Made by a program: the position numbers and the translations under genes. Below are positions 1 to 8,951 of a stretch of DNA of 64,000 nt, piece by piece. Source of the DNA: Bacillus cytotoxicus (GTDB lineage: Bacteria; Bacillota; Bacilli; Bacillales; Bacillaceae_G); the NCBI RefSeq assembly GCF_023715645.1, contig NZ_JAMBOP010000015.1, positions 1-64,000 on the forward strand, written 5' to 3'. Numbering within the stretch: the stretch's first letter is position 1; every line of letters starts with the position of its first letter. The notes below the pieces were generated by a model. The model was not told the origin of the DNA. It was given only the letters and a program-made list of their open reading frames with translations, and did not search any database.

Positions 1-126
1 TAATGGATTTGGACAGGTTACCACCTAACTCCATCTATTATAAAGGACTTTTTCTATGCGTAAAATAAAATAACGAAAGATTTTGAGTATTTTTGAAACT
101 CGGGATATTTTAATGCAACACTAGTG
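1..126. mobile_element. End of an IS4-like insertion sequence (partial, cut by window start)
   Basis: The first 126 bases nearly duplicate 43940-44064, the right end of the IS4-type copy described there, with a few substitutions and indels. Both end in the same 14-base terminal repeat, ATGCAACACTAGTG. The rest of this copy lies before the window. Confidence 0.75.
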
Positions 127-269
127 ACTAGTTTATAAAATATACTTCGTGAAAGAATCCATTTAAAGAGGGATAATTTATGCTACTTTTGTAGTATAGG
201 CATATTCACTGATAGATTTTCTCCTTCTAGTACAATCGCCAGCTATTTATTACTTCATCAGATATTTTA

Positions 270-839
270 TTATTTTTGACAATATGCATTTTTATCACTC
301 CGCAAAATTTCAAAGAACTCTTCTCTTAACATGCTAAAACGATAACGATCAATAAGCTCTCCGTGTCTTAGCCTATCTCTTCTCATTAATCCCTCACATA
401 CAAATCCAGCTCTTTCATAACTTTTCATCGCTTTCGTATTATCTGCATCTACTCGTAGCCAAATTTTTTCTAAATCGAATTGTTCAAAGCCAATTTGCAG
501 CATTTCGTATAAAGCAGCCATTCCGTATCCTTTTCTCCAATAACGTTTATCACCAATGGCAATTCCGAGCTCTGCATTTTTATTTGTTCTATCAAATTTT
601 TTCAAATCTACCCAACCGATATGCGCACCATCTTCAGAACAAATTGCTCTTTGTTCATACCCATTTGTTCGATTGATACACATTTCAATCCATCTTCTTG
701 TCTCTTCACGTGTGAATGGTGGATACTGATCTGGAACAACTAAATGCTTCGTTACTTCCTTATCTAATGACCATTGATAGCGGTCTTCTATATCATCTAA
801 TAATATTTCCCTTAATTGAATATTCGGTAAATTAAACAT
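270..839 (-). CDS. GNAT-family N-acetyltransferase (RimJ/RimL type)
   Basis: A 189-aa acetyl-CoA-dependent N-acetyltransferase, probably acting on a protein N-terminus or small amine; the substrate cannot be told from sequence. The acetyl-CoA loop is visible as RKGYGM, followed by a conserved segment ending NTKAMKSYERAGF, which is typical of the RimJ/RimL branch. The start at 839 is preferred over the longer frame to 872 because GAGGA lies 8 bases upstream and this leaves no overlap with the upstream gene. It is the last gene of a three-gene minus-strand run with a nucleotidyltransferase and a beta-lactamase-like protein, spaced by 4 bases or overlapping, which hints at an antibiotic-modification role. 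That role is inference. Confidence 0.85.
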   Translation of the reverse strand: MFNLPNIQLREILLDDIEDRYQWSLDKEVTKHLVVPDQYPPFTREETRRWIEMCINRTNGYEQRAICSEDGAHIGWVDLKKFDRTNKNAELGIAIGDKRYWRKGYGMAALYEMLQIGFEQFDLEKIWLRVDADNTKAMKSYERAGFVCEGLMRRDRLRHGELIDRYRFSMLREEFFEILRSDKNAYCQK

Positions 840-843
840 GTAA

Positions 844-1509
844 TCATTCCTCATTTTTATATGTTTTTCCAATTAGCACTCCTATATTTTTCAGCACTTG
901 TTCTAGTTGATACCACTCTGTACTTTCATCGGTTGCTTGAACAAATCCAATACAAAATAACACTCGATCTTCTAAATATAAATAACCAGCATCATTACAA
1001 ACTGTTTTAAGCCCACCAGTCATATGTAGCCATTCATATCGATTTGAGAACCTGAAACCATCAAGGTCTTCTTGTTCTTTTAAAGATTCGAAAACAATTA
1101 GATTTTCTTTCTCGTACTGATATAAAAATTCCATGAATTGAAATACACTAGCTGGTGTTCCACAATTTTCAGTTATACTCATATTATCTCTATTAACGAG
1201 TATATCGAGTTTCATATGCTGTAATTCAATATTAATCTCTCTTATATCAATTCTTTCTAAAATAAAGTCGTATGCTTTTCTCGAATGTTTACTAATAACT
1301 TCTTTGATTGTTATAGGAGCTATAGACTCATTTTTCTGAAAAGCAATACTCCCTACAATCCATTTTGCCAAACTTGCTAAAGGGAACTTTTTATTTTCAT
1401 TTATGCATAGCGTTTCCTTTGTTTTCGTGTCATATAAATATAGACCTAATTCTACAGAAGAAGGAATGAGTTGTTGTATATCCTTTATTAAAAGTCTATT
1501 AAGACCCAT
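844..1509 (-). CDS. Beta-lactamase/PBP-like serine hydrolase, cytoplasmic
   Basis: A 221-aa protein with an SxxK motif (SLAK, Ser46/Lys49) in a FPLASLAKW context, as in class A beta-lactamase-like hydrolases. The third motif reads HMTGG, so the usual Lys of KTG is Met; the following NDAGYL fits the strand after it. No signal peptide is visible, unlike true secreted beta-lactamases, so hydrolysis of beta-lactams is doubtful. The start overlaps the stop of the upstream nucleotidyltransferase by one base, indicating translational coupling. It may be a catalytically altered member of the beta-lactamase2 family. The exact substrate is unknown. Confidence 0.7.
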   Translation of the reverse strand: MGLNRLLIKDIQQLIPSSVELGLYLYDTKTKETLCINENKKFPLASLAKWIVGSIAFQKNESIAPITIKEVISKHSRKAYDFILERIDIREINIELQHMKLDILVNRDNMSITENCGTPASVFQFMEFLYQYEKENLIVFESLKEQEDLDGFRFSNRYEWLHMTGGLKTVCNDAGYLYLEDRVLFCIGFVQATDESTEWYQLEQVLKNIGVLIGKTYKNEE

Positions 1510-2219
1510 TACTTCTCAACCTTCCCAATACAAAAACCCTCAAAAAGTCGACCGCCATACTTATCTAAAATACGATTCACAAACACAATAACTTGCTCCT
1601 TCTCTCCTGTTTTATAAAACTGTTCAAATACAGATACAAACTCTGCAGCAATCTGTTCATCATATTTCTTTAAGGTTTTCATGAACCATTTTGAATGCCC
1701 TGTCCAACAGTTATTCATCCGCAAAATAAATTCATGAACAAGATCCGCAAGATGATTTGTGATAAACAATTCATCTTCTCGTTTTGTTGCACCAATAAAG
1801 TCGTCTAACACATCTGTAATGAAATAACGTTTCTGTTGTATCATTTCATTTGTCCACGGTTCCGGTCCTTTTTCTAATAGCTGTCGTGCTTCCTTCTTTA
1901 TATCTGGTATAACACCTTTAATATCTTTTAACACAATGCCCTCTACAACAAGTTGTGGCAAAGAAGGACGACCACGTTTACAATCACTCACAAAAAAGTC
2001 TTTATAGGACGTAAAGTTATGTACAAACACTTCAACAGGCCATCCGTTAGCTACGAATGACTCACGATACGCCGAAGAAAGTGTATTATCAAAAATAATA
2101 ATATCTAGATCAGACGTTTTCGTTCCTTCTCCTCTTGCAACGCTTCCTCCTAACAGAGCTGCATCACAATTTGGAAATTGAAGGTCAAGAATTTGTTTAG
2201 CTGCTTCTACTGGCTCCAA
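1509..2219 (-). CDS. Nucleotidyltransferase-domain protein (aminoglycoside NT-like)
   Basis: A 236-aa protein of the DNA polymerase beta-like nucleotidyltransferase superfamily. The signature GGSVARGEG (from residue 24) followed by SDLD (metal-binding Asp37 and Asp39) is intact. The C-terminal half is helical, as in kanamycin/streptomycin nucleotidyltransferases, but a specific drug cannot be assigned. It is the first gene of the operon with the beta-lactamase-like and GNAT genes; the downstream gene overlaps its end by one base. An alternative is a general nucleotidylating enzyme not linked to drugs. Confidence 0.8.
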   Translation of the reverse strand: MEPVEAAKQILDLQFPNCDAALLGGSVARGEGTKTSDLDIIIFDNTLSSAYRESFVANGWPVEVFVHNFTSYKDFFVSDCKRGRPSLPQLVVEGIVLKDIKGVIPDIKKEARQLLEKGPEPWTNEMIQQKRYFITDVLDDFIGATKREDELFITNHLADLVHEFILRMNNCWTGHSKWFMKTLKKYDEQIAAEFVSVFEQFYKTGEKEQVIVFVNRILDKYGGRLFEGFCIGKVEK

Positions 2220-2379
2220 ATATATCTCTCCTAGTCATTCATTATTGATATTTTTTACTATCTATTTCCACTTTTAATATATTCGACATTATTTTTGTTT
2301 TTCCTAGTTTTTTTAAAAAAAATACGGTATGTGAAATTTTAATGCTAATTCTTTATATAACTCTCATACACATTAAAAT

Positions 2380-2416
2380 GAATCCATTTTGACAAGACTT
2401 TGATCAAAATGGATTC
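2380..2416 (-). terminator. Rho-independent terminator after the two-component operon
   Basis: A perfect 12-base stem GAATCCATTTTG/CAAAATGGATTC closes a 13-base loop, and on the minus strand is followed by ATTTTAATG. It sits 40 bases after the histidine kinase stop. Confidence 0.7.
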
Positions 2417-2456
2417 TTCTCCTATAAATTTTATTTTGTTTAATTAAAAGTTTGCT

Positions 2457-3458
2457 TTATATATGTTTTTCAATTGTGGTAAAACTAAATGTAGTCCCAT
2501 TTTCATTTGAATTTAAAGTATATTTGATATTAAGTAATCTTGATATATCCTCAATAATATTTAATCCAAGCCCTGTACGTGTACAATTATTATCAAAACC
2601 AATTCCATTATCCCAAATAGAAACAACATTATTCTCAATAGTTACCACCAGTTTTTTCGCCTTTGAATGTTGTAACGTGTTCTGAAACACGTTATCAAAT
2701 AATCTTTGAAGCCATAAATTATTACTAGTCAAAATCAAATCTCTCTGTATTGGATTATATATTAATTCGATATCATGCATACTATACAGATAACTCCACT
2801 TTTTAACCATCGTTTCTAATACATCATGAATATTCACGTCATCATTTACAATATAAGAATCCTCTAACGTATCTGTGGATTGTAATTTTAGCTCATTTGT
2901 TAATTCAGCAATATACTGTATTTGTTGATATAACGATTCTAGCACTTGTTTTTGCCCATTATATTGGTCTTCTAAATAAAATAGTTGTAGTCTCATGGCT
3001 GTTAATGGTGTATTAATATCATGTCTTAATTTATTTAATAGTTCCTTTTTCATTTCCTCTTGTTGCTTTAGTTCTAATTCTCGATATGTAGTTCTTTCGA
3101 TTAATAAATTTACTGATTTAATTAATTCACCTACTTCATCATCGCTTTTAACATCTAATGTATTTGGAATCCTTTTAGCACTAGCTAAATGTCGAATGGT
3201 CTTATTTAAAATATTTATTTTATTTAATAGCGAATTAATTGATTTCGAGAATAAAAATGCTAACAATAATAGCGATACAAAAAAGATAACTAGCATTGTA
3301 GGATATGCAAATGATTCATGAAAAGGAATGCCCTTGTTCTGCACTTTAAAGACACTATCATACATTACTGACATAATGACACTAATCAGCAGTAATAACA
3401 CTGGTACGCTAATAATTGCGGTAAATAATAACAACTGGTATTTCTTCTTTAATTTCAT
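2457..3458 (-). CDS. Sensor histidine kinase of an OmpR-type two-component system
   Basis: A 333-aa membrane kinase. Two transmembrane segments (about residues 8-32 and 52-70) enclose only about 20 extracellular residues, so this is a small-loop sensor. A HAMP-like linker follows (75-125), then the H-box LRHDINTPLTAM with phospho-acceptor His146, an N-box DNVFQNTLQHS, the G1 box DNGIGFD and a TGLGLNI G2 box. The start overlaps the stop of the response regulator by 4 bases (ATGA), so the two are co-translated. The short sensor loop resembles intramembrane-sensing kinases that respond to cell-envelope stress; that is inference. Confidence 0.9.
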   Translation of the reverse strand: MKLKKKYQLLLFTAIISVPVLLLLISVIMSVMYDSVFKVQNKGIPFHESFAYPTMLVIFFVSLLLLAFLFSKSINSLLNKINILNKTIRHLASAKRIPNTLDVKSDDEVGELIKSVNLLIERTTYRELELKQQEEMKKELLNKLRHDINTPLTAMRLQLFYLEDQYNGQKQVLESLYQQIQYIAELTNELKLQSTDTLEDSYIVNDDVNIHDVLETMVKKWSYLYSMHDIELIYNPIQRDLILTSNNLWLQRLFDNVFQNTLQHSKAKKLVVTIENNVVSIWDNGIGFDNNCTRTGLGLNIIEDISRLLNIKYTLNSNENGTTFSFTTIEKHI

Positions 3459-4126
3459 TTCTTCATATAGGTATTTAGTCGATACCCTTCTCCATATATA
3501 TTTTGAATTATTTCTCCGGTTTGATCATGAATTTTTGTTCTTATTTTTTTGATGTGTACATTCACGATATTAGGATTTCGATCTTCAAGTTGCCATAAAT
3601 AGTCAAAAAAATGTTCTTTCGTTATAATTCTGTCTCTGTTTTCGTATAAATAGAAAAATATTTTGCGTTCAATCGCAGTAAAAGCAATCTCACTATGCAA
3701 ACTTTTATTAAAAACCTTTTTATGTTCTGCATCAATATATAAATGCTTAATTTGCGTAAAAATACCGTATCGAGTTTCTAGCATTTTTTGCATTCTTAGT
3801 AACAGTTCTCTAGGATCAAATGGTTTTATCATATAATCTTCCCCGATCGTCAAACCTTGGAGCTTGCTATCTATATCACTTCGAGCAGATAGAAAAATAA
3901 CGGGAATGTTTAATCCTAAATTTCTTATATTTTTTGTCACTCGATAACCATCTTCCCCTGGCAACATAATATCCATTATGACTAAGTCTGTCTCATGGAT
4001 GTTTTCAATAATATTTTTTCCTTCTTTCCGCCAACATACATTGTATCCTTCACGTTGCAAAATTTTTTGCAATAAATCACCAATCACCAAATCATCTTCA
4101 ACAATTAAAATGTTATATTCTTTCAT
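3455..4126 (-). CDS. OmpR/PhoB-family response regulator
   Basis: A 223-aa regulator with an N-terminal receiver (acidic pair Asp11/Asp12, phospho-acceptor Asp52 in VIMDIMLPGEDG, conserved Lys in IKPFDP) and a C-terminal winged helix (about 130-223) ending in the usual IYGEGYRLN segment. ATG at 4126 is chosen over the GTG just before it because GAAAGG is better placed for the ATG. It lies 19 bases after the hydrolase gene and overlaps the kinase, making a three-gene operon. It probably controls this operon and envelope genes; targets cannot be seen. Confidence 0.92.
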   Translation of the reverse strand: MKEYNILIVEDDLVIGDLLQKILQREGYNVCWRKEGKNIIENIHETDLVIMDIMLPGEDGYRVTKNIRNLGLNIPVIFLSARSDIDSKLQGLTIGEDYMIKPFDPRELLLRMQKMLETRYGIFTQIKHLYIDAEHKKVFNKSLHSEIAFTAIERKIFFYLYENRDRIITKEHFFDYLWQLEDRNPNIVNVHIKKIRTKIHDQTGEIIQNIYGEGYRLNTYMKK

Positions 4127-4145
4127 CACGTAAAACCTTTCATTA

Positions 4146-5123
4146 TTAATCTTTCTTATTCATAAACTCCATTGTGAGGTTGTAGATTTCATCTGGTTTG
4201 TATAAATAAATACTGTGTGTACCACTAATTTTAATAACGTCTGACTTTGACAGCTGTTTGGCAAAGTTCTTATAATCTTCATGCTTTTGTTTTGTATATT
4301 TCGAGTCTTTATATTGTTCAGCAACTGCATCTATAAACAATATCGGTGTTTCTTTTGGGAATGGTAGATGAATTGATTTCTTCCCGTTTTCATATGCCTG
4401 TATAATCTCTTGCTCCATATCATCATTAAAGAATTGTTTATTGGCTATCGCTTTATATACTTCTTTTTCGTGTTCAGTTAAAAAAGACTGTCGAATTACT
4501 TCAGGATTATAAGCTAAAGATGGTATTAATCGATGCAGTCCTATCTTTGTAAAAATATTCATTCCTTTTATTTTTAGTGTATCTACTAGACCTTGTTTAT
4601 GGGTTACGTACTGCTGCGGTAACCCAATATCTAAAGCTATTATTCCCTTTATCTCATTCGGATACTTTTGAGACCAGTAGATAGCTTCTTGGCCTGATAA
4701 AGAGTGTGGCATTAATATATATGGAGGCTTGTTCCCACTTTGAATAAGCGCTTTTCTAGTCTGTTCTAATATTGTATCAATATCTCTGTTATCTTCAAAA
4801 GTATCGCTGTAACCATAACCTGCTCTTTCTACGACAGCTATTTTGTTCTCTTTGGAAAATTTACTATACAAACCTTTTAATTCATAGACCGGAGCAGCTA
4901 TCCCCGCACCAGACATAAATACATATGTATCTTCACCGTTACCTTCATTATATACATTCAATTTTTTGTTATTAATATCAACTAACGTTCCCTTACCTCT
5001 AATTAACGCTGATTCTTTGCTTAATTGGTAGTTATGGGATATACATACTGATGCTGATAAAAGTACAATAACCAAAATGAACGCAACAAATATTTTTTTT
5101 AATACTTTAAACAATTTTCTCAT
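4146..5123 (-). CDS. Membrane-anchored alpha/beta hydrolase
   Basis: A 325-aa protein with an N-terminal hydrophobic anchor (residues 8-29) and an alpha/beta-hydrolase domain outside the membrane. The nucleophile elbow is PHSLSG with Ser141 (Pro replaces the first Gly of GxSxG). The catalytic His is probably in SGTHSIYLY near the C-terminus. It is the first gene of the operon with the response regulator and kinase, so it is probably a target or sensor partner of that system, perhaps acting on a lipid or peptide at the envelope. Its promoter region ends 55 bases before the IS66 insertion, so its control may have been altered. Confidence 0.82.
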   Translation of the reverse strand: MRKLFKVLKKIFVAFILVIVLLSASVCISHNYQLSKESALIRGKGTLVDINNKKLNVYNEGNGEDTYVFMSGAGIAAPVYELKGLYSKFSKENKIAVVERAGYGYSDTFEDNRDIDTILEQTRKALIQSGNKPPYILMPHSLSGQEAIYWSQKYPNEIKGIIALDIGLPQQYVTHKQGLVDTLKIKGMNIFTKIGLHRLIPSLAYNPEVIRQSFLTEHEKEVYKAIANKQFFNDDMEQEIIQAYENGKKSIHLPFPKETPILFIDAVAEQYKDSKYTKQKHEDYKNFAKQLSKSDVIKISGTHSIYLYKPDEIYNLTMEFMNKKD

Positions 5124-5178
5124 ATAATTCTCCTTTCAAGCTATATTGAAAGGATACGAGATAAAAATAAATTTCTAA

Positions 5179-5186
5179 TAAATTTT
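5179..5186. repeat. Target-site duplication of the IS66 element, left
   Basis: TAAATTTT immediately precedes the left terminal repeat and is repeated at 6750-6757 after the right one. An 8-bp duplication is the known signature of IS66-family transposition. Confidence 0.9.
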
Positions 5187-6749
5187 GTAACTACTCAGCT
5201 ACCCTAAGGTTTTAATGGTTTAATATTTTGATTTTCAAGTTTGCCTCTACAAATTCTTGTTAACACTGATAGTAAGAAAAACAGGAGGTGAAGTGTATGA
5301 ACCGAAAAGATATTCTTCTTGTTTATAAACAAGGGCCAAATTCTGTTGTGAATTTAGTTGAAACATTATGTACTCGTATTCAAGAACTAGAATTCAACGC
5401 AAAAAAAAACGCAAAAAATAGTCATAAACCACCATCAATGGATGGATTACAAAAACCAACCACGAAAAGTCTGCGTGAAAAAACAGATCGTAAAACGGGC
5501 GGTCAACCTGGTCATAAAGGTCATACACTTAGCCAAGTGGAACATCCAGATTATGTAGTTGTTCATCCTGTGACAATGTGTTCGTGTTGCCAATCATCAT
5601 TAGAAAATGAACCTGTTAGCTCGAAAAAAGTGCGACAAGTGTTCGATATCCCGCCTGTTTCTTTTGAGGTACTTCAACATGAAGTAGAACGGAAAATTTG
5701 TCCACGTTGTTTTCATATCGAAGAAGCTCCATTTCCATGCGACTCAATATGGGCCAAATGTTCAATTGATGGTGAACTATTTAACGCAATATCAGTATCT
5801 CTCTCTTCAACGGACGGCTGAATTCTTTCGGGATGTGTATCAACATTCGATTAGCCAAGGCACAATCAATCGTCTCATTCACTCTTTTAGTGAAAGCTTA
5901 CAAGAAAAAGAAGAAGAAATCCGTTCGGAAATTTTGGCTTCTCCAATCGTTCATTGCGATGAAACAGGACTTCGCAATCAGGGAAAAACGGAATGGGTGC
6001 ATACGTATAGTACACCGGATCTTACCATTCAATATATTCATCAAAATCGCGGGTCTGTAGCAATGGATGAAATTGGTGTAATGCCTGCATTTACAGGAAT
6101 TGCGGTGCATGATTGTTGGAAATCGTATTTTCAGTACGACAAGTGCCAACATGTTTTGTGCAATGTGCATCTTCTTCGTGAATTACGCGGTATATTGGAA
6201 CAAACGAAGCAAGAATGGGCACAAGAAATGGCTGATTTCCTTTTGAAAGCGAAAAATCAAAAAGAAACAGGTAAATTAGATGCACAAAAACTCGTCAGCT
6301 TGCATCGAGAATATGAAACGATTCTCGCAAAGGGAGAAGAATCGAACCCCATTCGCCCAAAAGAAAAGAACGTCCGCGGAAGACAGAAGCAAAGTCTGGC
6401 GCGTAATCTCTTAAATCGATTGACCACATATCAAAACTCGATTTTGGCATTCCTTCTCTATCCCGCTATTCCATTTGATAATAATCAAGCGGAGCGAGAT
6501 ATACGCCCAGTAAAATTGCGACAAAAAATAAGTGGTTCGTTCAGAAGTGAATATGGTGCTCGCAATTATTTACGAATTAGAAGTTATATGAGCACGATAA
6601 AAAAACAAGGAAAATCTATTTTTCGATGTACCAAAGAATGGATTGAAACGGGAGAATTAGATCTTTCACCCAACTAAAGCTGAGAGGTAGTGCTTCGTAG
6701 CGATTACCTCTATTTGTCTTGCGTTTGTAGCTACTGGCTGAGTAGTTAC
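5187..6749 (+). mobile_element. IS66-family insertion sequence (single-ORF type), 1563 bp
   Basis: Terminal inverted repeats GTAACTACTCAGC (5187-5199) and GCTGAGTAGTTAC (6737-6749) are perfect over 13 bases and are bounded by the 8-bp duplication TAAATTTT. The perfect duplication points to a fairly recent insertion. The single transposase gene is frameshifted, so this copy is probably dead unless complemented. Confidence 0.92.
5297..6677 (+). pseudogene. IS66-family transposase, frameshifted
   Basis: The first part (5297 to about 5740) has the N-terminal coiled segment, the HKPPSMDG and GGQPGHKGHTL segments and a Cys zinc motif (CSCC...CPRC) typical of IS66 transposases. The reading frame then changes near 5735-5750: the second frame continues as QYGPNVQLMVNYLTQYQYL and carries the DDE core (IVHCDETG, the HDCWKSY region, and the NNQAERDIRPVKLRQKISG motif with the catalytic Glu) to 6677. 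The start at 5297 has AGGAGGTG upstream. A one-base indel explains the break. Programmed frameshifting cannot be excluded, but no slippery heptamer is evident. Confidence 0.85.
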
Positions 6750-6778
6750 TAAATTTTTAACTATTAATATAAATTACT

Positions 6779-7702
6779 TCACAAACATTTTTCCAGATCA
6801 ATTTCAATAAACTCCCATTGTCCCTTAATACTCTTTTTATATTGCGCGGCCAAAACATCTATATCATTTGTTAGTTGAAAAAATACAAAGCGATATTTGT
6901 TACCATCAGTTCCAATTACATCAATTTGTTTCGTATAGCCTTCTTGTTTTGTTGGAAGTCGTTCCTTCACAAGTTTACACCAATTTCCGAATTTTGTATC
7001 AACGACCATCTCTGCATTATGTTGCCAAAAGTGATAGGCTGCACATAAGAAATCTTCACTGGATAGTTCAATATCAGCAATTTTATAAGAATTGTTTTCT
7101 TTTTCAATATAAATATAGCCGTAATAATATGCGAAATATGTTACCCCTTTAGTTGAACCTTCAATTGTTTCAATTTCAAAGAAATAACGATTTGCCTTTG
7201 GATATTTTTTATCTTTATATAAAGGTGCCAATTTTATTAGATTGATATGTCCAATTCCTTCGAACGAATGGAAATAGCTCTTATAGGAAACTCTTTCTTG
7301 ATATTGATTTGTAAAAAAGTTATAAGCGATTGGGTACGGTACTTTTGCCATTCCAACAGATCCGCATCCACCCTTTTTATTTTTTGTAAGATTTTCTGCT
7401 TCTCGTAAAATACTAAAATAATAAATAATTGTGTTTTCTGGTGAGTTCATAAGAGACGGTGGCAGAACGATTTGATTGTATTGTTTATCAATGAAGGGAT
7501 CAAAAAAATGATAGTTAAAGCGATTATTCAAAACCGGGAAGCATGACGGACGAAAATATTTTTCTATATTCTTTTCTCCTTCAATTCTTTCGTCACTTTG
7601 CTCGTTTCCTTCGCTATATTTTTGTTTTTGTAGAATTGCTCCCATTATAATTGGATGTGTGTTTAATTTTTCCCTCTGTATAAATCGATGAAAAAATTTC
7701 AT
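6779..7702 (-). CDS. Hypothetical protein, 307 aa
   Basis: I do not recognise this protein. It has no signal peptide or membrane segment. The middle holds a KKGGCGSVGMAKVPYPI stretch, and the sequence is rich in Tyr/Phe, suggesting a compact globular enzyme or binding domain. ATG at 7702 is chosen because GGGGG lies 11 bases upstream; a TTG at 7720 would extend it by six residues. It stands alone, with the IS66 copy just beyond its 3' end (29 bases) and the divergent deacetylase gene upstream. Confidence 0.6.
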   Translation of the reverse strand: MKFFHRFIQREKLNTHPIIMGAILQKQKYSEGNEQSDERIEGEKNIEKYFRPSCFPVLNNRFNYHFFDPFIDKQYNQIVLPPSLMNSPENTIIYYFSILREAENLTKNKKGGCGSVGMAKVPYPIAYNFFTNQYQERVSYKSYFHSFEGIGHINLIKLAPLYKDKKYPKANRYFFEIETIEGSTKGVTYFAYYYGYIYIEKENNSYKIADIELSSEDFLCAAYHFWQHNAEMVVDTKFGNWCKLVKERLPTKQEGYTKQIDVIGTDGNKYRFVFFQLTNDIDVLAAQYKKSIKGQWEFIEIDLEKCL

Positions 7703-7906
7703 AATTCGACTCGCCCCCAATTTATACGTTTTTTAAATGTATGATTTTATTACACGATTCATAAACAAAATCAAAAAAATCTTGCATCGACTTTATAAAT
7801 CCCTTCATTACTTGTAAATATATTTTTTTACAGTACTATACATAAAATTGCTAATATAATAGAATAAAATAGAATGGGATTATTAGAAATAGAAAGAAGG
7901 ACATTT

Positions 7907-8734
7907 ATGCGTAACAAATCATCTCTCAAAACTTTATTCAAAAGAACTCTTATTATGTGTGTAGGAATTTCATGCATATACGGAGTATCTGTCGGATCAA
8001 ATCACACTGTAAAAGCTAGTACAGAAGATTCTTCACAATCTGTTCAGCTTGTAAGTGAAATGCAAACTTCACTAGCTCCAAAAGAAGCACCTCAACAATA
8101 CAATGGTCAAGTTAGAAAAGTAGCTTATCTTACTTTTGACGATGGACCAGGAAAATTCACAGCTCAACTATTGGATATATTAAAACAAAACAATGCGAAA
8201 GCTACATTTTTCCTTATTGGCTCTAACGTTAAAGCATATCCAGATTTAGTTAAACGCGAATTAGCTGAAGGTCACTACGTTGGCATGCATAGTATGTCAC
8301 ATGATTACGCGAAGCTATATAAGCAAGGCGGATATGTGAACGAAATGAAAGAAGATCAAAAATTAATTTCTAATGTCATTGGAAAAGATCCAAAATTAAC
8401 ACGCCCACCATACGGTTCTATGCCAGGACTCAATGAAGCATTACGAAATCAAGTCGCTGAAAATGGTCTGCGCGTATGGGACTGGACAATTGATTCTCTA
8501 GATTGGAAATATAATAAAATGCCGGTAGATGCTGCATCTAATAAAATTGTAGAAAATGTCCTTGCAGGTGCAAAGACAAATAGAGAAGTAATCTTACTTC
8601 ATGATATTCACCCACAATCTGTTTCTGCTGTGGCTGCTATTATTAAAGGGTTAAAAGAAAGAGGCTATGAGTTTGAAAGTTATAATGAAAACGAACATTT
8701 CGACTTAAACTTCTGGCATGATAAACGAATTTAA
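7907..8734 (+). CDS. Secreted polysaccharide deacetylase (NodB domain)
   Basis: A 275-aa exported enzyme that removes N-acetyl groups from peptidoglycan or chitin-like polymers. A basic N-terminus, a hydrophobic core (residues 12-31) and a likely VKAS cleavage region form the signal peptide. The NodB domain shows motif 1 TFDDGP (Asp78/Asp79), motif 2 HSMSHD (His128/His132), motif 3 RPPYGS, motif 4 DWTIDSLDW and motif 5 ILLHDIH, so all metal-binding and catalytic residues are present. ATG at 7907 follows GAAGG; an upstream ATG at 7874 has no good RBS. B. cereus-group genomes hold many such genes; the precise substrate is open. Confidence 0.92.
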   Translation: MRNKSSLKTLFKRTLIMCVGISCIYGVSVGSNHTVKASTEDSSQSVQLVSEMQTSLAPKEAPQQYNGQVRKVAYLTFDDGPGKFTAQLLDILKQNNAKATFFLIGSNVKAYPDLVKRELAEGHYVGMHSMSHDYAKLYKQGGYVNEMKEDQKLISNVIGKDPKLTRPPYGSMPGLNEALRNQVAENGLRVWDWTIDSLDWKYNKMPVDAASNKIVENVLAGAKTNREVILLHDIHPQSVSAVAAIIKGLKERGYEFESYNENEHFDLNFWHDKRI

Positions 8735-8741
8735 CATGATT

Positions 8742-8780
8742 AAAAGGGCTGATTCCTATACTATAGGAATCAGCCCTTTT
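8742..8780 (+). terminator. Strong terminator after the deacetylase gene
   Basis: A perfect 18-base stem AAAAGGGCTGATTCCTAT with a 3-base loop; A- and T-rich edges make it usable on both strands. Confidence 0.9.
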
Positions 8781-8951
8781 AGGGGAGGACGAGAGCGTCT
8801 GGCCGCGCATTGGAGCGGTCAGGGACTTTTTCTAGCCACATACAAAGTTTTAAACAAAAGAAGCAAGCAAGTAGTATTTTGCATAGCAGCAATCTACGTG
8901 TTAAAAAATCAAAGTGTAATTATATAATTACAGGTATGAAAAATCTTCTTT
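8781..8951. other. Gene-free spacer with a GC-rich patch
   Basis: About 170 bases between convergent genes. The first 60 bases are GC-rich (GGACGAGAGCGTC and neighbouring short inverted motifs) and look like a fragment of a dispersed repeat. No supportable gene is seen. Confidence 0.4.

Noticed and set aside
844-1509. Calling this gene a functional beta-lactamase
   Set aside because: No signal peptide and the KTG Lys is replaced; only a family-level call is justified.
5833-6285. Overlapping frames within the IS66 transposase
   Set aside because: Shadows of the real transposase frame; low-complexity Lys/Phe runs.
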